NCBI RefSeq assembly: GCF_000702265.1
Contig: NZ_JNKZ01000011.1
Location: 1-64,000 of the forward strand
Length of the DNA stretch: 64,000 nucleotides
Direction: 5' to 3'
Source: Butyrivibrio sp. NC2002
Lineage (GTDB): Bacteria; Bacillota; Clostridia; Lachnospirales; Lachnospiraceae
Positions 44,222 through 53,593 of the stretch are shown piece after piece; positions within the stretch are counted from its first letter, which is position 1; every line of letters starts with the position of its first letter. A program made the position numbers and the translations under genes. The notes below the pieces were generated by a model. The model saw nothing but the letters and a program-made list of their open reading frames with translations, did no database searches and had not been told where the DNA came from.

Positions 44222-45124
44222 TCACCCGGAAACTTTATCTGCACTAAGTTTTCTTCCGGTAATTATATGTGAGAAAAATGCTGCCATTCCTCTTGGTTTT
44301 ATCTCATTGGCTGCACTTCCCTCCGACAAACCTCTTGCTATCTCCTCAAAAGCTCTTGCGGACTTGGATGTCGGATACTGAATTGAAACCGGTGACTGCT
44401 GCATAACACCGCGCGCCAGCATCTGATCCTGCGGGATTGCTCCCAGATAATTAAGCGGAAGTTTTAAATATCTTGCGACTACTGCATTTAATTTATTATA
44501 CAATTGTTGTCCTTCCTCAGCGGAAGATACCCTGTTGGAGACAACCTTTATTACTGTGTTTTCTCTAAGGAACCTGGGCTGTTGGTTCAAAGCCTTAAGC
44601 AGTGAATATGAATCCGTGATCGATGTAGGCTCCGGAGTTGTAACAAGGATTATCTCACCGCTTGCAACAAGGAATTCCATTACCGCACTTGATATACCTG
44701 CGCCCGTATCGATTATTATCGTATCTGCTATAGCATCAAGCTCAGCCAGATTAACGATTATATAAACCAGATAATCTCTGCTTAAATTATACATCCCCGA
44801 AATTCCGGATCCGCCGGATATAAAACCGACACCTTCCGGTCCCCAGGTGATGATATCCTTTATATTTTTGCCCTGATAAATCAGATCGCTTAAGTTATGC
44901 TTGGGTACTGTTCCAAACATTATCTCTATATTGGCAAGGCCAAAATCCGCATCCAGAATGATCACTCTTTGTCCCATTCTGCGAAACTGAATTGCAAGAT
45001 TGATCGCCACATTTGATTTACCTACTCCTCCTTTGCCACTGGTGACTGTAATTATCCTTGCCAGAGGCCTCTGAGGAGCATTTGATGCCTTTATAATTTT
45101 TCTAAGCTGTTCAGCCTGATCCAT
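44222..45124 (-). CDS. flhG: Flagellar number regulator FlhG (MinD-like ATPase)
   Basis: 300 residues. An N-terminal QAEQLRKII motif (FlhF-activating in relatives), then TSGKGGVGKSNVAINLA (deviant Walker A), DADFGLANIEIMFG and DTGAGISSAVMEF. It lacks the amphipathic membrane helix of MinD. Controls flagellar number and placement with FlhF. CAGGTATTAGTTT precedes the ATG. Confidence 0.96.
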   Translation of the reverse strand: MDQAEQLRKIIKASNAPQRPLARIITVTSGKGGVGKSNVAINLAIQFRRMGQRVIILDADFGLANIEIMFGTVPKHNLSDLIYQGKNIKDIITWGPEGVGFISGGSGISGMYNLSRDYLVYIIVNLAELDAIADTIIIDTGAGISSAVMEFLVASGEIILVTTPEPTSITDSYSLLKALNQQPRFLRENTVIKVVSNRVSSAEEGQQLYNKLNAVVARYLKLPLNYLGAIPQDQMLARGVMQQSPVSIQYPTSKSARAFEEIARGLSEGSAANEIKPRGMAAFFSHIITGRKLSADKVSG

Positions 45125-45205
45125 AAACTAATACCTGTTTCTATTTTATCAAAATCTGGAAAAAAGTCGACCTTTTGTTAACATTAAAAGCATTGCAAAA
45201 AAGCC

Positions 45206-46507
45206 TTATTTTCCGCCCAATAAACCTTTAACACTTCTCTGCGCGTCAAACACAGCAATATCGCTGGGAACATTCTGACCATTCGTAATATAGGACATAG
45301 GAGCTCCCGTATGTATGTGGATGTTATAGAGATTACCTGCAGAACTTGTTTCATCCATCTTGGTAAAAATAAGTTTATATTTTACAAGTTCTGAATAACC
45401 ATCAGCTATTTCGATAAGATCCCTGTATTTTGTTGTAGCACTTAAAACAAGATAGTTCTCGGTTTCAACTACTTCTTCAAGAGCTTTGATAAACGATACC
45501 ATCGTATCTCTCTGCTCTGTATTATGCAGGCTGTGTCCCGCAGTATCGACCATAATGTAATCATAGTCCCTAAAATCTTCCGCTGCCTGTTTCATCTCTT
45601 CAACAGAATAGATCACCCTGAACGGGATCTCCATTATTGTCGCATAGGTTCTAAGCTGCTCCGCTGCTGCAATCCTATAAGTATCCACAGTTAAAAGAGC
45701 AACCTTCTTTTTCTGAGAAACTCTAAGCTCCGATGCAAGCTTTGCAATTGTAGTTGTCTTACCAACGCCTGTAGGCCCTATGAAAATCTCAGCGATCGGT
45801 CCGTCGGTGTTTTCCTTTATCGTATCTGCCTGACCAAACTTAAGTACCATCTTCTGATATACATTTGCAAGCACAAATTCCATCGGAATATTGGGCTTAC
45901 TTACTTTCTCAACTTCATCAGTAAGCTGGTTTGCATATATCTCGTCAACCTCATTCTCTATAAGTGTGTTATAGAGCACCTTGACAAAAGACATCGTTTC
46001 ATCGGAAATGGTATTCTTCTCTTCCATTTCCTCCTCTTGTACCTTTTGCGGCTCATTTTCTTTATTATCATCTTTTTCGCTTTTCAGATTCTTCTCTATG
46101 AGATTGTGGAGGCTGTCAAGCTTTTCCTCTATAGCGCTGCTCTCTTCATTAAAGGAAGCTGCCTTCTCAGTAGCAACCTTATTTGGAACGATCGGGCTGT
46201 TATTCACCTTAAGAGGAGGTATTTCGCCCTGCTCCTGCGCTTTCAAAAGTTTGTCCGCCATCGAAGTCTTTTGTTCAGGAGTCTTTACCTGTTTCACGGA
46301 TGTCTGAGGTTTGACAGGTCTTACTGTTTTAGCAGGTTCCTCCTCAAGTGCAACCGTAACTTCAGTTCTTGTCGGAGCAAAAATAGCAAAAAAGCCGCTC
46401 TTTTTTACCGGTCTGACATTCATAATGACTATGTTGTCGCCCAGCTCCTTCTTCGCAATCTCAGTAGCTTCCGATTCAGTTTTTCCGGTGTATTTTTTTA
46501 TGATCAT
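45206..46507 (-). CDS. flhF: Flagellar biosynthesis GTPase FlhF
   Basis: 433 residues. N-terminal basic B domain (MIIKKYTGKTESEATEIAKK), a Lys/Glu-rich middle, then SRP-type NG domains: GPTGVGKTTTIAKLAS (G1), DTYRIAAAEQLRTYA, VDTAGHS (G3), TKMDETSSAGNLY (G4/G5). Places the flagellar basal body. One base after flhA. Confidence 0.97.
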   Translation of the reverse strand: MIIKKYTGKTESEATEIAKKELGDNIVIMNVRPVKKSGFFAIFAPTRTEVTVALEEEPAKTVRPVKPQTSVKQVKTPEQKTSMADKLLKAQEQGEIPPLKVNNSPIVPNKVATEKAASFNEESSAIEEKLDSLHNLIEKNLKSEKDDNKENEPQKVQEEEMEEKNTISDETMSFVKVLYNTLIENEVDEIYANQLTDEVEKVSKPNIPMEFVLANVYQKMVLKFGQADTIKENTDGPIAEIFIGPTGVGKTTTIAKLASELRVSQKKKVALLTVDTYRIAAAEQLRTYATIMEIPFRVIYSVEEMKQAAEDFRDYDYIMVDTAGHSLHNTEQRDTMVSFIKALEEVVETENYLVLSATTKYRDLIEIADGYSELVKYKLIFTKMDETSSAGNLYNIHIHTGAPMSYITNGQNVPSDIAVFDAQRSVKGLLGGK

Positions 46508-46508
46508 A

Positions 46509-48572
46509 TTAAGCCGCTACCATTCCTACTGACTGCATTTCAACATTTGGTTCAACTTCATTGTATGAAATGACTATCAGGTCTTTATAATAATCTTCTG
46601 TCATTTTCTTAAAATACATGCGCACTATAGGCGATGTCATAATGATCGGTATTCTGCCCGCATCTTCGAGCTTCTTAGCCTGTTCTCCCACCGACTTGAG
46701 TATAGCCTTGGTCCTGGCGGGATCAAGTGTAAGATAAGCCCCCGTCTCTGTCTGTTTTACTGACTGCATGATCTCCTGTTCAATCTTGGGATCAAGAGTG
46801 ATAACACTGGTGGTTTCTCCGGGATAAAAATACTTGCTTGAAATAGCTCTTCTAAGACTCTGTCTTACATATTCCGTCAGAATATCGCTATCTCTTGTTG
46901 AAGCCGCATAATCGGCAAGCGTTTCAAAAATCGTAACAAGATCTCTGATTGAAATACCTTCGCTCAAGAGATTCTGAAGAACTTTTTCTATTTCACCAAG
47001 GCTCATAAGCTTAGGCACAAGCTCGTCCACAAGAGCAGGATTGTTTTCTTTTAAGTTGTTTACAAGATTCTGTACATCCTGACGTGTAAGGAGTTCTGCG
47101 ATATGGCTCCTTATTACTTCGGTCAGGTGTGTTGCAATGATTGATGGCGGATCTACTACTGTATAGCCGAGCGATTCCGCTCTTTCTCTCTGACTCTCTG
47201 TGATCCAGGTAGCCGGCAGATGGAAGGAAGGCTCGAACGTAGGGATACCTGTTATTTCCTCCTCGACATTTCCGGGATTCATAGCCATATAATGGTCAAA
47301 AAGAATTTCGCCGTCGCTTACCTGTATTCCCTTTATCTTAATGATGTACTGATTGGGATTTAGCTGGATGTTATCTCTTAGTCTGATGATTGGTACAACT
47401 GTACCAAGCTCCAGAGCTATCTGTCTTCTGATCATTACAACTCTGTCTAGAAGGTCACCGCCCTGGTTGACATCAGCAAGCGGAATAATACCATAACCAA
47501 ACTCAAGCTCTATTGGATCAACCTGAAGAAGGCTTGTAACATTCTCAGGCTGTCTGATCTCCTCAGCCTGCTGTTCTTCTTCAGCCATAACCTCTTCTTC
47601 CGTGCTTGCAACCTTCTGCTCTCTGTCCATAAGGAATCCAAGCCCTGCAACTGCCATTCCAAGCGGGATATAAAGCATATTCGGAAGGGGCGTAAGTATA
47701 CCTAGCGCCGCAACAACAGCGCCTACAAGGTACAAAGTCTTGGACATAGAAAAAAGCTGTCCGATAAGAGCAGGACCAAAGTCCGCCTCTTTCGAGCCCT
47801 TGGTTACAAGAATACCTGTGCTAAGCGATACTAAAAGTGAAGGAATCGCACTTACAAGTCCATCACCCATGGTAAGGATCGCATATTTATCAAGTGCCTC
47901 ATTAACAGGAAGCCCCTGTCTTAATACACCCATCAGGATACCACCTACAATATTAATTACTGTGATGATAAGACCTGCGGTTGAATCTCCCTTTACGTAT
48001 TTGGTAGCACCATCCATAGCTCCAAAAAAGCTTGCTTCATTCTGGATCTTCTCACGGCGAAGCTTAGCTTCCTGATCGGAAATAGCGCCTGTATTAAGAT
48101 CAGCATCGATAGCCATCTGCTTACCGGGCATAGCATCCAATGTAAATCTTGCTGATACTTCAGCAACACGTTCAGAACCTTTGTTGATTACCATGAACTG
48201 AACAAGAATAAGCATACCATAAACAATAGCACCTATAATAAGGTCACCCGCACCAACGAATGAACCAAAAACCTCGATTACCCGTCCTGCATCTCCACCG
48301 GTAAGGATAAGTCTCGTTGAAGAAACGTTAAGCGCAATTCTGAAAATAGTTGTAAAAAGGAGTATTGTTGGGAAGAAGGACATATCCAAAACTTCCTGCG
48401 AGAACATGGCGGTAAAAAGTATCACAAAGGAAAGTGACATATCGAATGCCAAAAGAATATCCATAAGCCATGTAGGAATAGGGATAATAAGCATCATAAC
48501 AGCTGCTACAAAGTAGAGCGCAACACCATAGTCAAATGCACGTTTTTTGACGATATTAAGAAAATTATTCAT
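46509..48572 (-). CDS. flhA: Flagellar export gate protein FlhA
   Basis: 687 residues. Seven or eight N-terminal membrane helices (to about 325) with the FHIPEP region (DADLNTGAISDQEAKLRREK) and a large cytoplasmic domain that binds chaperone-substrate complexes. Start placed at the second ATG (48572), six bases after AAGGGGG; the first ATG touches the binding site. A terminator lies before it and a promoter (48619-48648) upstream. Confidence 0.97.
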   Translation of the reverse strand: MNNFLNIVKKRAFDYGVALYFVAAVMMLIIPIPTWLMDILLAFDMSLSFVILFTAMFSQEVLDMSFFPTILLFTTIFRIALNVSSTRLILTGGDAGRVIEVFGSFVGAGDLIIGAIVYGMLILVQFMVINKGSERVAEVSARFTLDAMPGKQMAIDADLNTGAISDQEAKLRREKIQNEASFFGAMDGATKYVKGDSTAGLIITVINIVGGILMGVLRQGLPVNEALDKYAILTMGDGLVSAIPSLLVSLSTGILVTKGSKEADFGPALIGQLFSMSKTLYLVGAVVAALGILTPLPNMLYIPLGMAVAGLGFLMDREQKVASTEEEVMAEEEQQAEEIRQPENVTSLLQVDPIELEFGYGIIPLADVNQGGDLLDRVVMIRRQIALELGTVVPIIRLRDNIQLNPNQYIIKIKGIQVSDGEILFDHYMAMNPGNVEEEITGIPTFEPSFHLPATWITESQRERAESLGYTVVDPPSIIATHLTEVIRSHIAELLTRQDVQNLVNNLKENNPALVDELVPKLMSLGEIEKVLQNLLSEGISIRDLVTIFETLADYAASTRDSDILTEYVRQSLRRAISSKYFYPGETTSVITLDPKIEQEIMQSVKQTETGAYLTLDPARTKAILKSVGEQAKKLEDAGRIPIIMTSPIVRMYFKKMTEDYYKDLIVISYNEVEPNVEMQSVGMVAA

Positions 48573-48618
48573 TTGCATCCCCCTTTCCCCATAATTTTAT
48601 TCATACTTATACATATCT

Positions 48619-48648
48619 AGTATAACTCACACTATATATGGTATTCAA
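48619..48648 (-). promoter_or_regulatory. Internal promoter upstream of flhA
   Basis: Minus strand: -35 TTGAAT (48648-48643), spacer 18, -10 TATACT (48624-48619). It lies just after the terminator that follows flhB, so the flhA-to-sigD half can be transcribed on its own. Confidence 0.65.
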
Positions 48649-48687
48649 GAAAAAATTAAAGCACAAGACTAGGGGTGAAATTAGGAA

Positions 48688-48762
48688 CATCCTTAGCGGA
48701 GCGCTTTTTATTTGATAGGAATTACCTATCAAATAAAAAAGAATGCCTTTTGACATTCTTTT
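48688..48762. repeat. Interspersed repeat, copy 3, with terminator after flhB
   Basis: A diverged copy: CATCCTTAGCGGAGCGCTTTTTATTTGATAGG, in pieces, pairs as TTTTTATTTGATAGG/CCTATCAAATAAAAA around AATTA. Compared with copy 1 both arms have changed together. It ends with AAAGAATG/CATTCTTTT (48738-48762); on minus this is followed by a T run, an intrinsic terminator located after flhB. The same AGAATG...CATTCT ending is at the far side of copy 1. Confidence 0.75.
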
Positions 48763-48790
48763 CTACTGATTACATTATTATTTTCACATT

Positions 48791-49939
48791 TTAAACCTTG
48801 CCCTGCAGATGATATACAAAGGCAAGGACTTCGGCTACTGCCTGATACAGCTCAGGCGGAACAAACTCGCCCACATCAACGTTTGCAAAAAGCATCCTTG
48901 CAAGCGGCTTGTTTTCAACAATCTCTATTCCGTTTTCTTTTGCTATCTCTTTTATCTTCTGTGCAAGATAATCTTCACCTTTTGCTATGACCTGAGGCGC
49001 ATCCATCTCTTCTGCGTCATATCTTATTGCAACAGCATAATGAGTAGGGTTTGTAATGACCACGTCCGCTTTTGGAAGTTCCTGCATCATACGCCTCTGA
49101 GAAGCCTGCTGCATTCGTCTTCTCTGCTGCGACTTGATCTGAGGATCTCCTTCACTATTCTTATACTCATCTTTTACTTCCTGTTTGGTCATCATCATAT
49201 CTTTTTTGAACTTACGACGCTGGAAAATGACATCCGCAGCAGCAATGATAATATAAATGGCGGCAATTCTTATTCCAAGGTCTATAACAATGCTCCCCAT
49301 AAGTCCGATCGCCTGCCTAAGAGGCATATCATACAGGGAAAAAATCGAAGCTTCAAGCCCGGTCAAATAACTGTAAACAACAGCACTTATAACGACTATC
49401 TTGGCAATTGATTTTATAAGTTCAAAAATAGATCTCGTAGAAAATATCTTCTTAAAGCCGCTTATAGGATTTAACTTGTTAAGTTTAGGCTGCAATGGTT
49501 TGGAAGTGATCTTCCAGCCTACCTGAGCGATATTTGCAACAAGTGCAATAATGATAGCAACTGCAAAAAAAGGAAGTGTAAGCAGCATTACCCTCAAAAG
49601 CGCTGTATTCATCACTGTCCTGAGATTTTGGATTGGAACATAACCATCATACAGTTTTATATACTCGGGTATCTGGATATAAACATGGTCAAAAAGATTT
49701 TTAAATCCATCCCCCATCCATCCATACAATGTCCTAAGGAGCACAAAAAGCGCAAGAAGTCCCGCAGCATTCCCAACTTCTCTGCTGTTTGCAACCTGGC
49801 CTTCATCTCTTGCATCGGAGAGCTTTTTGGCTGTGGGTTCTTCTGTCTTTTCGCCGCCCGGACCGTCTGCAAAGAACTGAAGATCATAGGGAATAAGCAT
49901 TACTTTATTTAATTTTTCGTTTTCCCTATATAAGATCAT
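48791..49939 (-). CDS. flhB: Flagellar export switch protein FlhB
   Basis: 382 residues. Four membrane helices and a cytoplasmic domain with the autocleavage site VVITNPTHYAVAIRYD, cut between Asn and Pro when export switches from hook to filament. Start ATG has GGAG seven bases upstream and overlaps fliR by 14 bases. Confidence 0.97.
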   Translation of the reverse strand: MILYRENEKLNKVMLIPYDLQFFADGPGGEKTEEPTAKKLSDARDEGQVANSREVGNAAGLLALFVLLRTLYGWMGDGFKNLFDHVYIQIPEYIKLYDGYVPIQNLRTVMNTALLRVMLLTLPFFAVAIIIALVANIAQVGWKITSKPLQPKLNKLNPISGFKKIFSTRSIFELIKSIAKIVVISAVVYSYLTGLEASIFSLYDMPLRQAIGLMGSIVIDLGIRIAAIYIIIAAADVIFQRRKFKKDMMMTKQEVKDEYKNSEGDPQIKSQQRRRMQQASQRRMMQELPKADVVITNPTHYAVAIRYDAEEMDAPQVIAKGEDYLAQKIKEIAKENGIEIVENKPLARMLFANVDVGEFVPPELYQAVAEVLAFVYHLQGKV

Positions 49940-50705
49940 TGATAAACTCCGTCATCAGAAACTTTATCCTCTGAAAGATAAAATCCGATGCCCCGTAAAG
50001 CATGCCGCTTGTAATATACATAAGCGACAATCCCACTATAAGTTTTAGCTGCATTCCCACAGCAAACATATTCATCTGAGGCGCTACCCTTGCAAGCACG
50101 CCCAATATCACATTCAAGATAAAAGTAACTATAAAGATCGGCAGAGCGATCCTGAAACCGATCACCATGTAATCCGACATAAACTTCATAAATGAAGCAA
50201 GCAGTTTGTCTGTATTAAATACCGCACCGTTTAGCGGTACCAGAGTAAATGAATCAACAAGCGCGGAAATAAAATATCTGTATAGTCCGCTAACAAGCAT
50301 CATTCCCATAAACGCATATTGATAAATACCGGCAGAAACAGGCACCTGTTCCCTTGAGCCGGGGCTCATTACCTGCACCATGGATAGACCGACCTGCATG
50401 TCAACCACGTTACCTGCAATGGTTGATATAAGTGTGCAAAGCTGTGCACCAAGCCCTATAAGGATTCCGGTCGCAAATTCTTTAAGCACAATTAGCGTAA
50501 ATCCAAGTACCGAATCATAATCAAGTGTTTTTACAGGAACAAGTCCGTATAAAAGTATCGTAAGGAGCACAGAAAAACCTATACGAACTCTCTGCGGAGT
50601 ATTACTCATACTAAAAAAGGGTGCAACGTAAACAAACATCGTTACACGCACCAAAATAAGTAAAAATATCTCAAGATCGCCATAAGTAAAGGTATAATCT
50701 ATCAA
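49926..50705 (-). CDS. fliR: Flagellar export gate protein FliR
   Basis: 259 residues in the form starting at the TTG of LIDYTFTYGDLEIFLLILV, which has AGGGGG seven bases upstream. A longer frame to 50813 would add 36 residues overlapping fliQ and is unlikely. Six membrane helices; QVGLSMVQVMSPGSREQVPV is the family signature. Forms the gate with FliP and FliQ. Confidence 0.92.
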   Translation of the reverse strand: MIDYTFTYGDLEIFLLILVRVTMFVYVAPFFSMSNTPQRVRIGFSVLLTILLYGLVPVKTLDYDSVLGFTLIVLKEFATGILIGLGAQLCTLISTIAGNVVDMQVGLSMVQVMSPGSREQVPVSAGIYQYAFMGMMLVSGLYRYFISALVDSFTLVPLNGAVFNTDKLLASFMKFMSDYMVIGFRIALPIFIVTFILNVILGVLARVAPQMNMFAVGMQLKLIVGLSLMYITSGMLYGASDFIFQRIKFLMTEFINDLI

Positions 50706-50721
50706 ACCGCATCCCCCTACT

Positions 50722-50991
50722 CTAATGGATATACAGGCTAAAATCCTGCCAGATCTTAATGACATAATTGGCCATTTCGGTGAGCATCCAGTTTCCAAGC
50801 ACCATGAGCGCAAGGAATGTCAGGATTATTTTCGGAACAAATGTAAGTGTCTGATCCTGAATGGAAGTTACTGTCTGGAAAATAGACACAGCAAGACCCA
50901 CTATCAAAGACACCAAAAGAACAGGTACTGCTATTTTAATAACCATAAATAGGCCATTACCCATGATTGCTGTAACGTCATCGACTGTCAT
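50722..50991 (-). CDS. fliQ: Flagellar export gate protein FliQ
   Basis: 89 residues, two membrane hairpin segments, with SIFQTVTSIQDQTLTFVPKI as the signature. GGAGGAAA precedes the ATG. Confidence 0.96.
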   Translation of the reverse strand: MTVDDVTAIMGNGLFMVIKIAVPVLLVSLIVGLAVSIFQTVTSIQDQTLTFVPKIILTFLALMVLGNWMLTEMANYVIKIWQDFSLYIH

Positions 50992-51038
50992 TTTCCTCCT
51001 CCTTTCAAGATCGTATTCAATGTCTCTGTGTCTTTAAA

Positions 51039-51971
51039 TCAATAAAATGTCTTAACAAGGCTTCCAATAAGCAGATTCCAGCCATCCGCAAGCACGAACA
51101 AAAGAATCTTAAAAGGAAGCGATATCGTCGTAGGCGGCAGCATCATCATACCCATACTCATAAGTACCGAAGAAACCACCATGTCTATTACAATAAAAGG
51201 AACATATATCAAAAATCCTATTATAAAAGCTGTCCTAAGTTCACTTACAAGGAAACTCGGAACAAGTACTGCGTTTGGAATGCTGTCAAGCTCTCCGTCC
51301 CACTCTATCTGATCGATTTCCATAAACAGTCTTACATCTTTAGTCTGCGTCTGACCATACATAAACTCCCTGATGGGAATCATTCCTGTGTCAAAAAGAG
51401 CCTGCTGATCGATCTCTCCGTTTTCAAAAGGAACAATAGCTGTTTTGTATACTTCCTCTATCGTAGGCTGCATTATGAAAAATGTAAGTATAAGTGCAAG
51501 CCCTAAAAGCACCTGGTTAGGCGGAGAAGTCTGCGTACCAATTGCAGATCTCGTAAAGTGAAGCACAATAATGATCCTGGTAAAACAAGTCATCATTATG
51601 AGAATGGTCGGCGCAAGTGCAATAAGCGTAAGTGTGATCAGGATTCTAAGTGCGCCATTGATCGTACCATTGCCATTGTCATAAGTGACAGTTACTGTAT
51701 TTGCGATATTCAGTTCTTTTAAATCATCTGAATCTCTGGCAGATCCGGGATCAGTTATGTTGGTCCTCTCACCGCTTGTTCCTGTCAGATTGGTCTCTCT
51801 GTCGGTTGTAGGATCTGTGGGATGCGTATCATCCACATAAGAGGTGGACGCAAATGCTACCTGCGGAGCTGCCTCAAAAAGAAAAAAAGCCATAACAAAG
51901 CAAAGGCACGCACATAATATGCCTTTTCTTAGCAGTGGCTTTATATCATTCATTCCCCATTTCTTTTTCAT
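51039..51971 (-). CDS. fliP: Flagellar export gate protein FliP
   Basis: 310 residues. A signal peptide (GILCACLCFVMAFFLFEAA) is followed by a polar periplasmic stretch (about 40-95) and four helices; FTRIIIVLHFTRSAIGTQTS and PPNQVLLGLALILTFFIM are signatures. Three bases after fliO. Confidence 0.96.
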   Translation of the reverse strand: MKKKWGMNDIKPLLRKGILCACLCFVMAFFLFEAAPQVAFASTSYVDDTHPTDPTTDRETNLTGTSGERTNITDPGSARDSDDLKELNIANTVTVTYDNGNGTINGALRILITLTLIALAPTILIMMTCFTRIIIVLHFTRSAIGTQTSPPNQVLLGLALILTFFIMQPTIEEVYKTAIVPFENGEIDQQALFDTGMIPIREFMYGQTQTKDVRLFMEIDQIEWDGELDSIPNAVLVPSFLVSELRTAFIIGFLIYVPFIVIDMVVSSVLMSMGMMMLPPTTISLPFKILLFVLADGWNLLIGSLVKTFY

Positions 51972-51974
51972 ACC

Positions 51975-52319
51975 TTACTTCTTTTTAAACTTCTCCATTA
52001 CTTTAGCCAGTTCCTTACTAAATTCCGGAACTTCGCTTTTTTGTATAGCAGGCGGTGTATAATCATCGCTGCTAAGCTCCGCAAGGAGCGTTATCGTATC
52101 TTTGCAAACACCTATTACCAGGTACTTATCAGAAACCCGGACTATCTGCATATATTTGCTTGCAGACAGCCTCATGGTTTCAACAATTTCCATATTGCTG
52201 CAGGATGTAGATACCTGCTGATATTTGGCGATCCACTTCGTCACATAATAAGTAAGTACCAAGACCGCCACAAATAGTATAAGTACGGTAATAAGCTGTG
52301 CCACTGATGAAACATCCAT
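51975..52319 (-). CDS. fliO: Flagellar assembly protein FliO/FliZ
   Basis: 114 residues: one N-terminal membrane helix (about 8-26) then a small cytoplasmic domain (MEIVETMRLSASKYMQIVRV, DKYLVIGVCKDTITLLAEL). Helps FliP assemble. The ribosome binding site is weak (GGGG 15 bases away). Confidence 0.85.
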   Translation of the reverse strand: MDVSSVAQLITVLILFVAVLVLTYYVTKWIAKYQQVSTSCSNMEIVETMRLSASKYMQIVRVSDKYLVIGVCKDTITLLAELSSDDYTPPAIQKSEVPEFSKELAKVMEKFKKK

Positions 52320-52344
52320 AGCTGTAAAGCTTTTCCCCTTTATC

Positions 52345-53589
52345 TTACTGAATAATCTCAGTTACTCTGACACCAAAACTTTCTTCGATTACAACTACCT
52401 CGCCCTTTGCAACGAATTTGCCGTTTACAAGGACATCTACCGGCTCACCTGCAACCTTTTCAAGTTCTATGATAGTACCGGGTGCAAAATCAAGGATATC
52501 CGAAATTGCCTTGGCTGTCCTTCCAAGTTCAACAGTTACCTCAAGAGGCACATCCTTGATAAGTCCGATATTTTCTCCCGCTGCCATAGGATTTGCAGGA
52601 GCAAAGCTCTGGAACTGAGCAGGCTGTACATTCATTCCCGGCATCATTTGAGGCATCATCTGCGGCATCATACCCATATTAGGCATCATGCCCATCTGAG
52701 GCATACCCATCTGAGGCATACCCGTCTGACCGCTCATATCGGGCATTCCCATACCCATGCCCATATTAGGATCTGCAGCCGGCATAGGAGCAGGCGCAGG
52801 AGCAGCTTCAGGTGCGGGTGCAGCTTCTTCAGCCGGAGCATCAGCAGAAATCGTATCTTTAAGACTCTTTGCAAAGTCTATAGGGTATAACTGCATAAGA
52901 GTTGAATCCACAAGTTCTCCGATCTGGAGCTTGAAGGTTACTCTACAGAATGTACCTGTAAGGAAATCTGATATCTCGCTCGGATCATCATCGATCATAT
53001 CAAGAAGCGTCGCTACCGGCGGACTGATATCAACCTTCTGACCTGTCATGGTAGAAAGTGATGTAGCTGCAGCCCCCATCATCTGGTTCATTGCCTCAGA
53101 AATAGCCGACAGCTGAAGTTCTCCAACCTCACCTTCAGTATTTGTACCATCACCACCCATCATAAGATCAGTGATAACCATAACGTCATGTTCCTTAAGA
53201 ATAAGGATATTGGTTCCCTCAAGACCTACTGTATATTTGATCTGTATAAATACGCAGGGCTTTTCGTAATTGTTAAGAACCGTACCCCAGTTAGCTAGCT
53301 CAACCTGAGGTGTTGTGATATTAACCTTCTGATTTACAAGTGAATACAGCGTTGTCGCAGATGAGCCCATACTGATATTGGCTACCTCTCCGATTGCATC
53401 CTTTTCATCATCTGTCAAAAGGCTCTCATCAATTTCTCCCGGAACATATCCGCCACCGCCTGATGCAGGAGCATCTGTAGCAGGGGCATCCGCCGGAGCA
53501 TCCGCGGCCGGAGCGTCTCCTCCACCACCTGATGTGTCCATACCGGCGAGCAGTGCATTAATTTCGTCCTGTGAAAGCATTCCATCCAT
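52345..53589 (-). CDS. fliY: Flagellar switch protein FliY
   Basis: 414 residues. N-terminal MLSQDEINALLAGM (CheY-P-binding motif as in FliM), two CheC-type phosphatase sites (IGEVANISMGSSATTL and ISEAMNQMMGAAATSL), a linker of Ala/Pro and then Met/Gly repeats (GMPQMGMMPNMGMMPQMM, about 280-315), and a C-terminal FliN domain (LEVTVELGRTAKAISDIL, FGVRVTEI). Switches rotation and removes phosphate from CheY. No cheY gene follows it. Confidence 0.95.
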   Translation of the reverse strand: MDGMLSQDEINALLAGMDTSGGGGDAPAADAPADAPATDAPASGGGGYVPGEIDESLLTDDEKDAIGEVANISMGSSATTLYSLVNQKVNITTPQVELANWGTVLNNYEKPCVFIQIKYTVGLEGTNILILKEHDVMVITDLMMGGDGTNTEGEVGELQLSAISEAMNQMMGAAATSLSTMTGQKVDISPPVATLLDMIDDDPSEISDFLTGTFCRVTFKLQIGELVDSTLMQLYPIDFAKSLKDTISADAPAEEAAPAPEAAPAPAPMPAADPNMGMGMGMPDMSGQTGMPQMGMPQMGMMPNMGMMPQMMPQMMPGMNVQPAQFQSFAPANPMAAGENIGLIKDVPLEVTVELGRTAKAISDILDFAPGTIIELEKVAGEPVDVLVNGKFVAKGEVVVIEESFGVRVTEIIQ

Positions 53590-53593
53590 GCTG

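Noticed and set aside
50706..50813. Longer N terminus for FliR
   Set aside because: It would overlap fliQ by about 90 bases and add 36 residues not seen in FliR proteins; a good ribosome binding site precedes the internal TTG.
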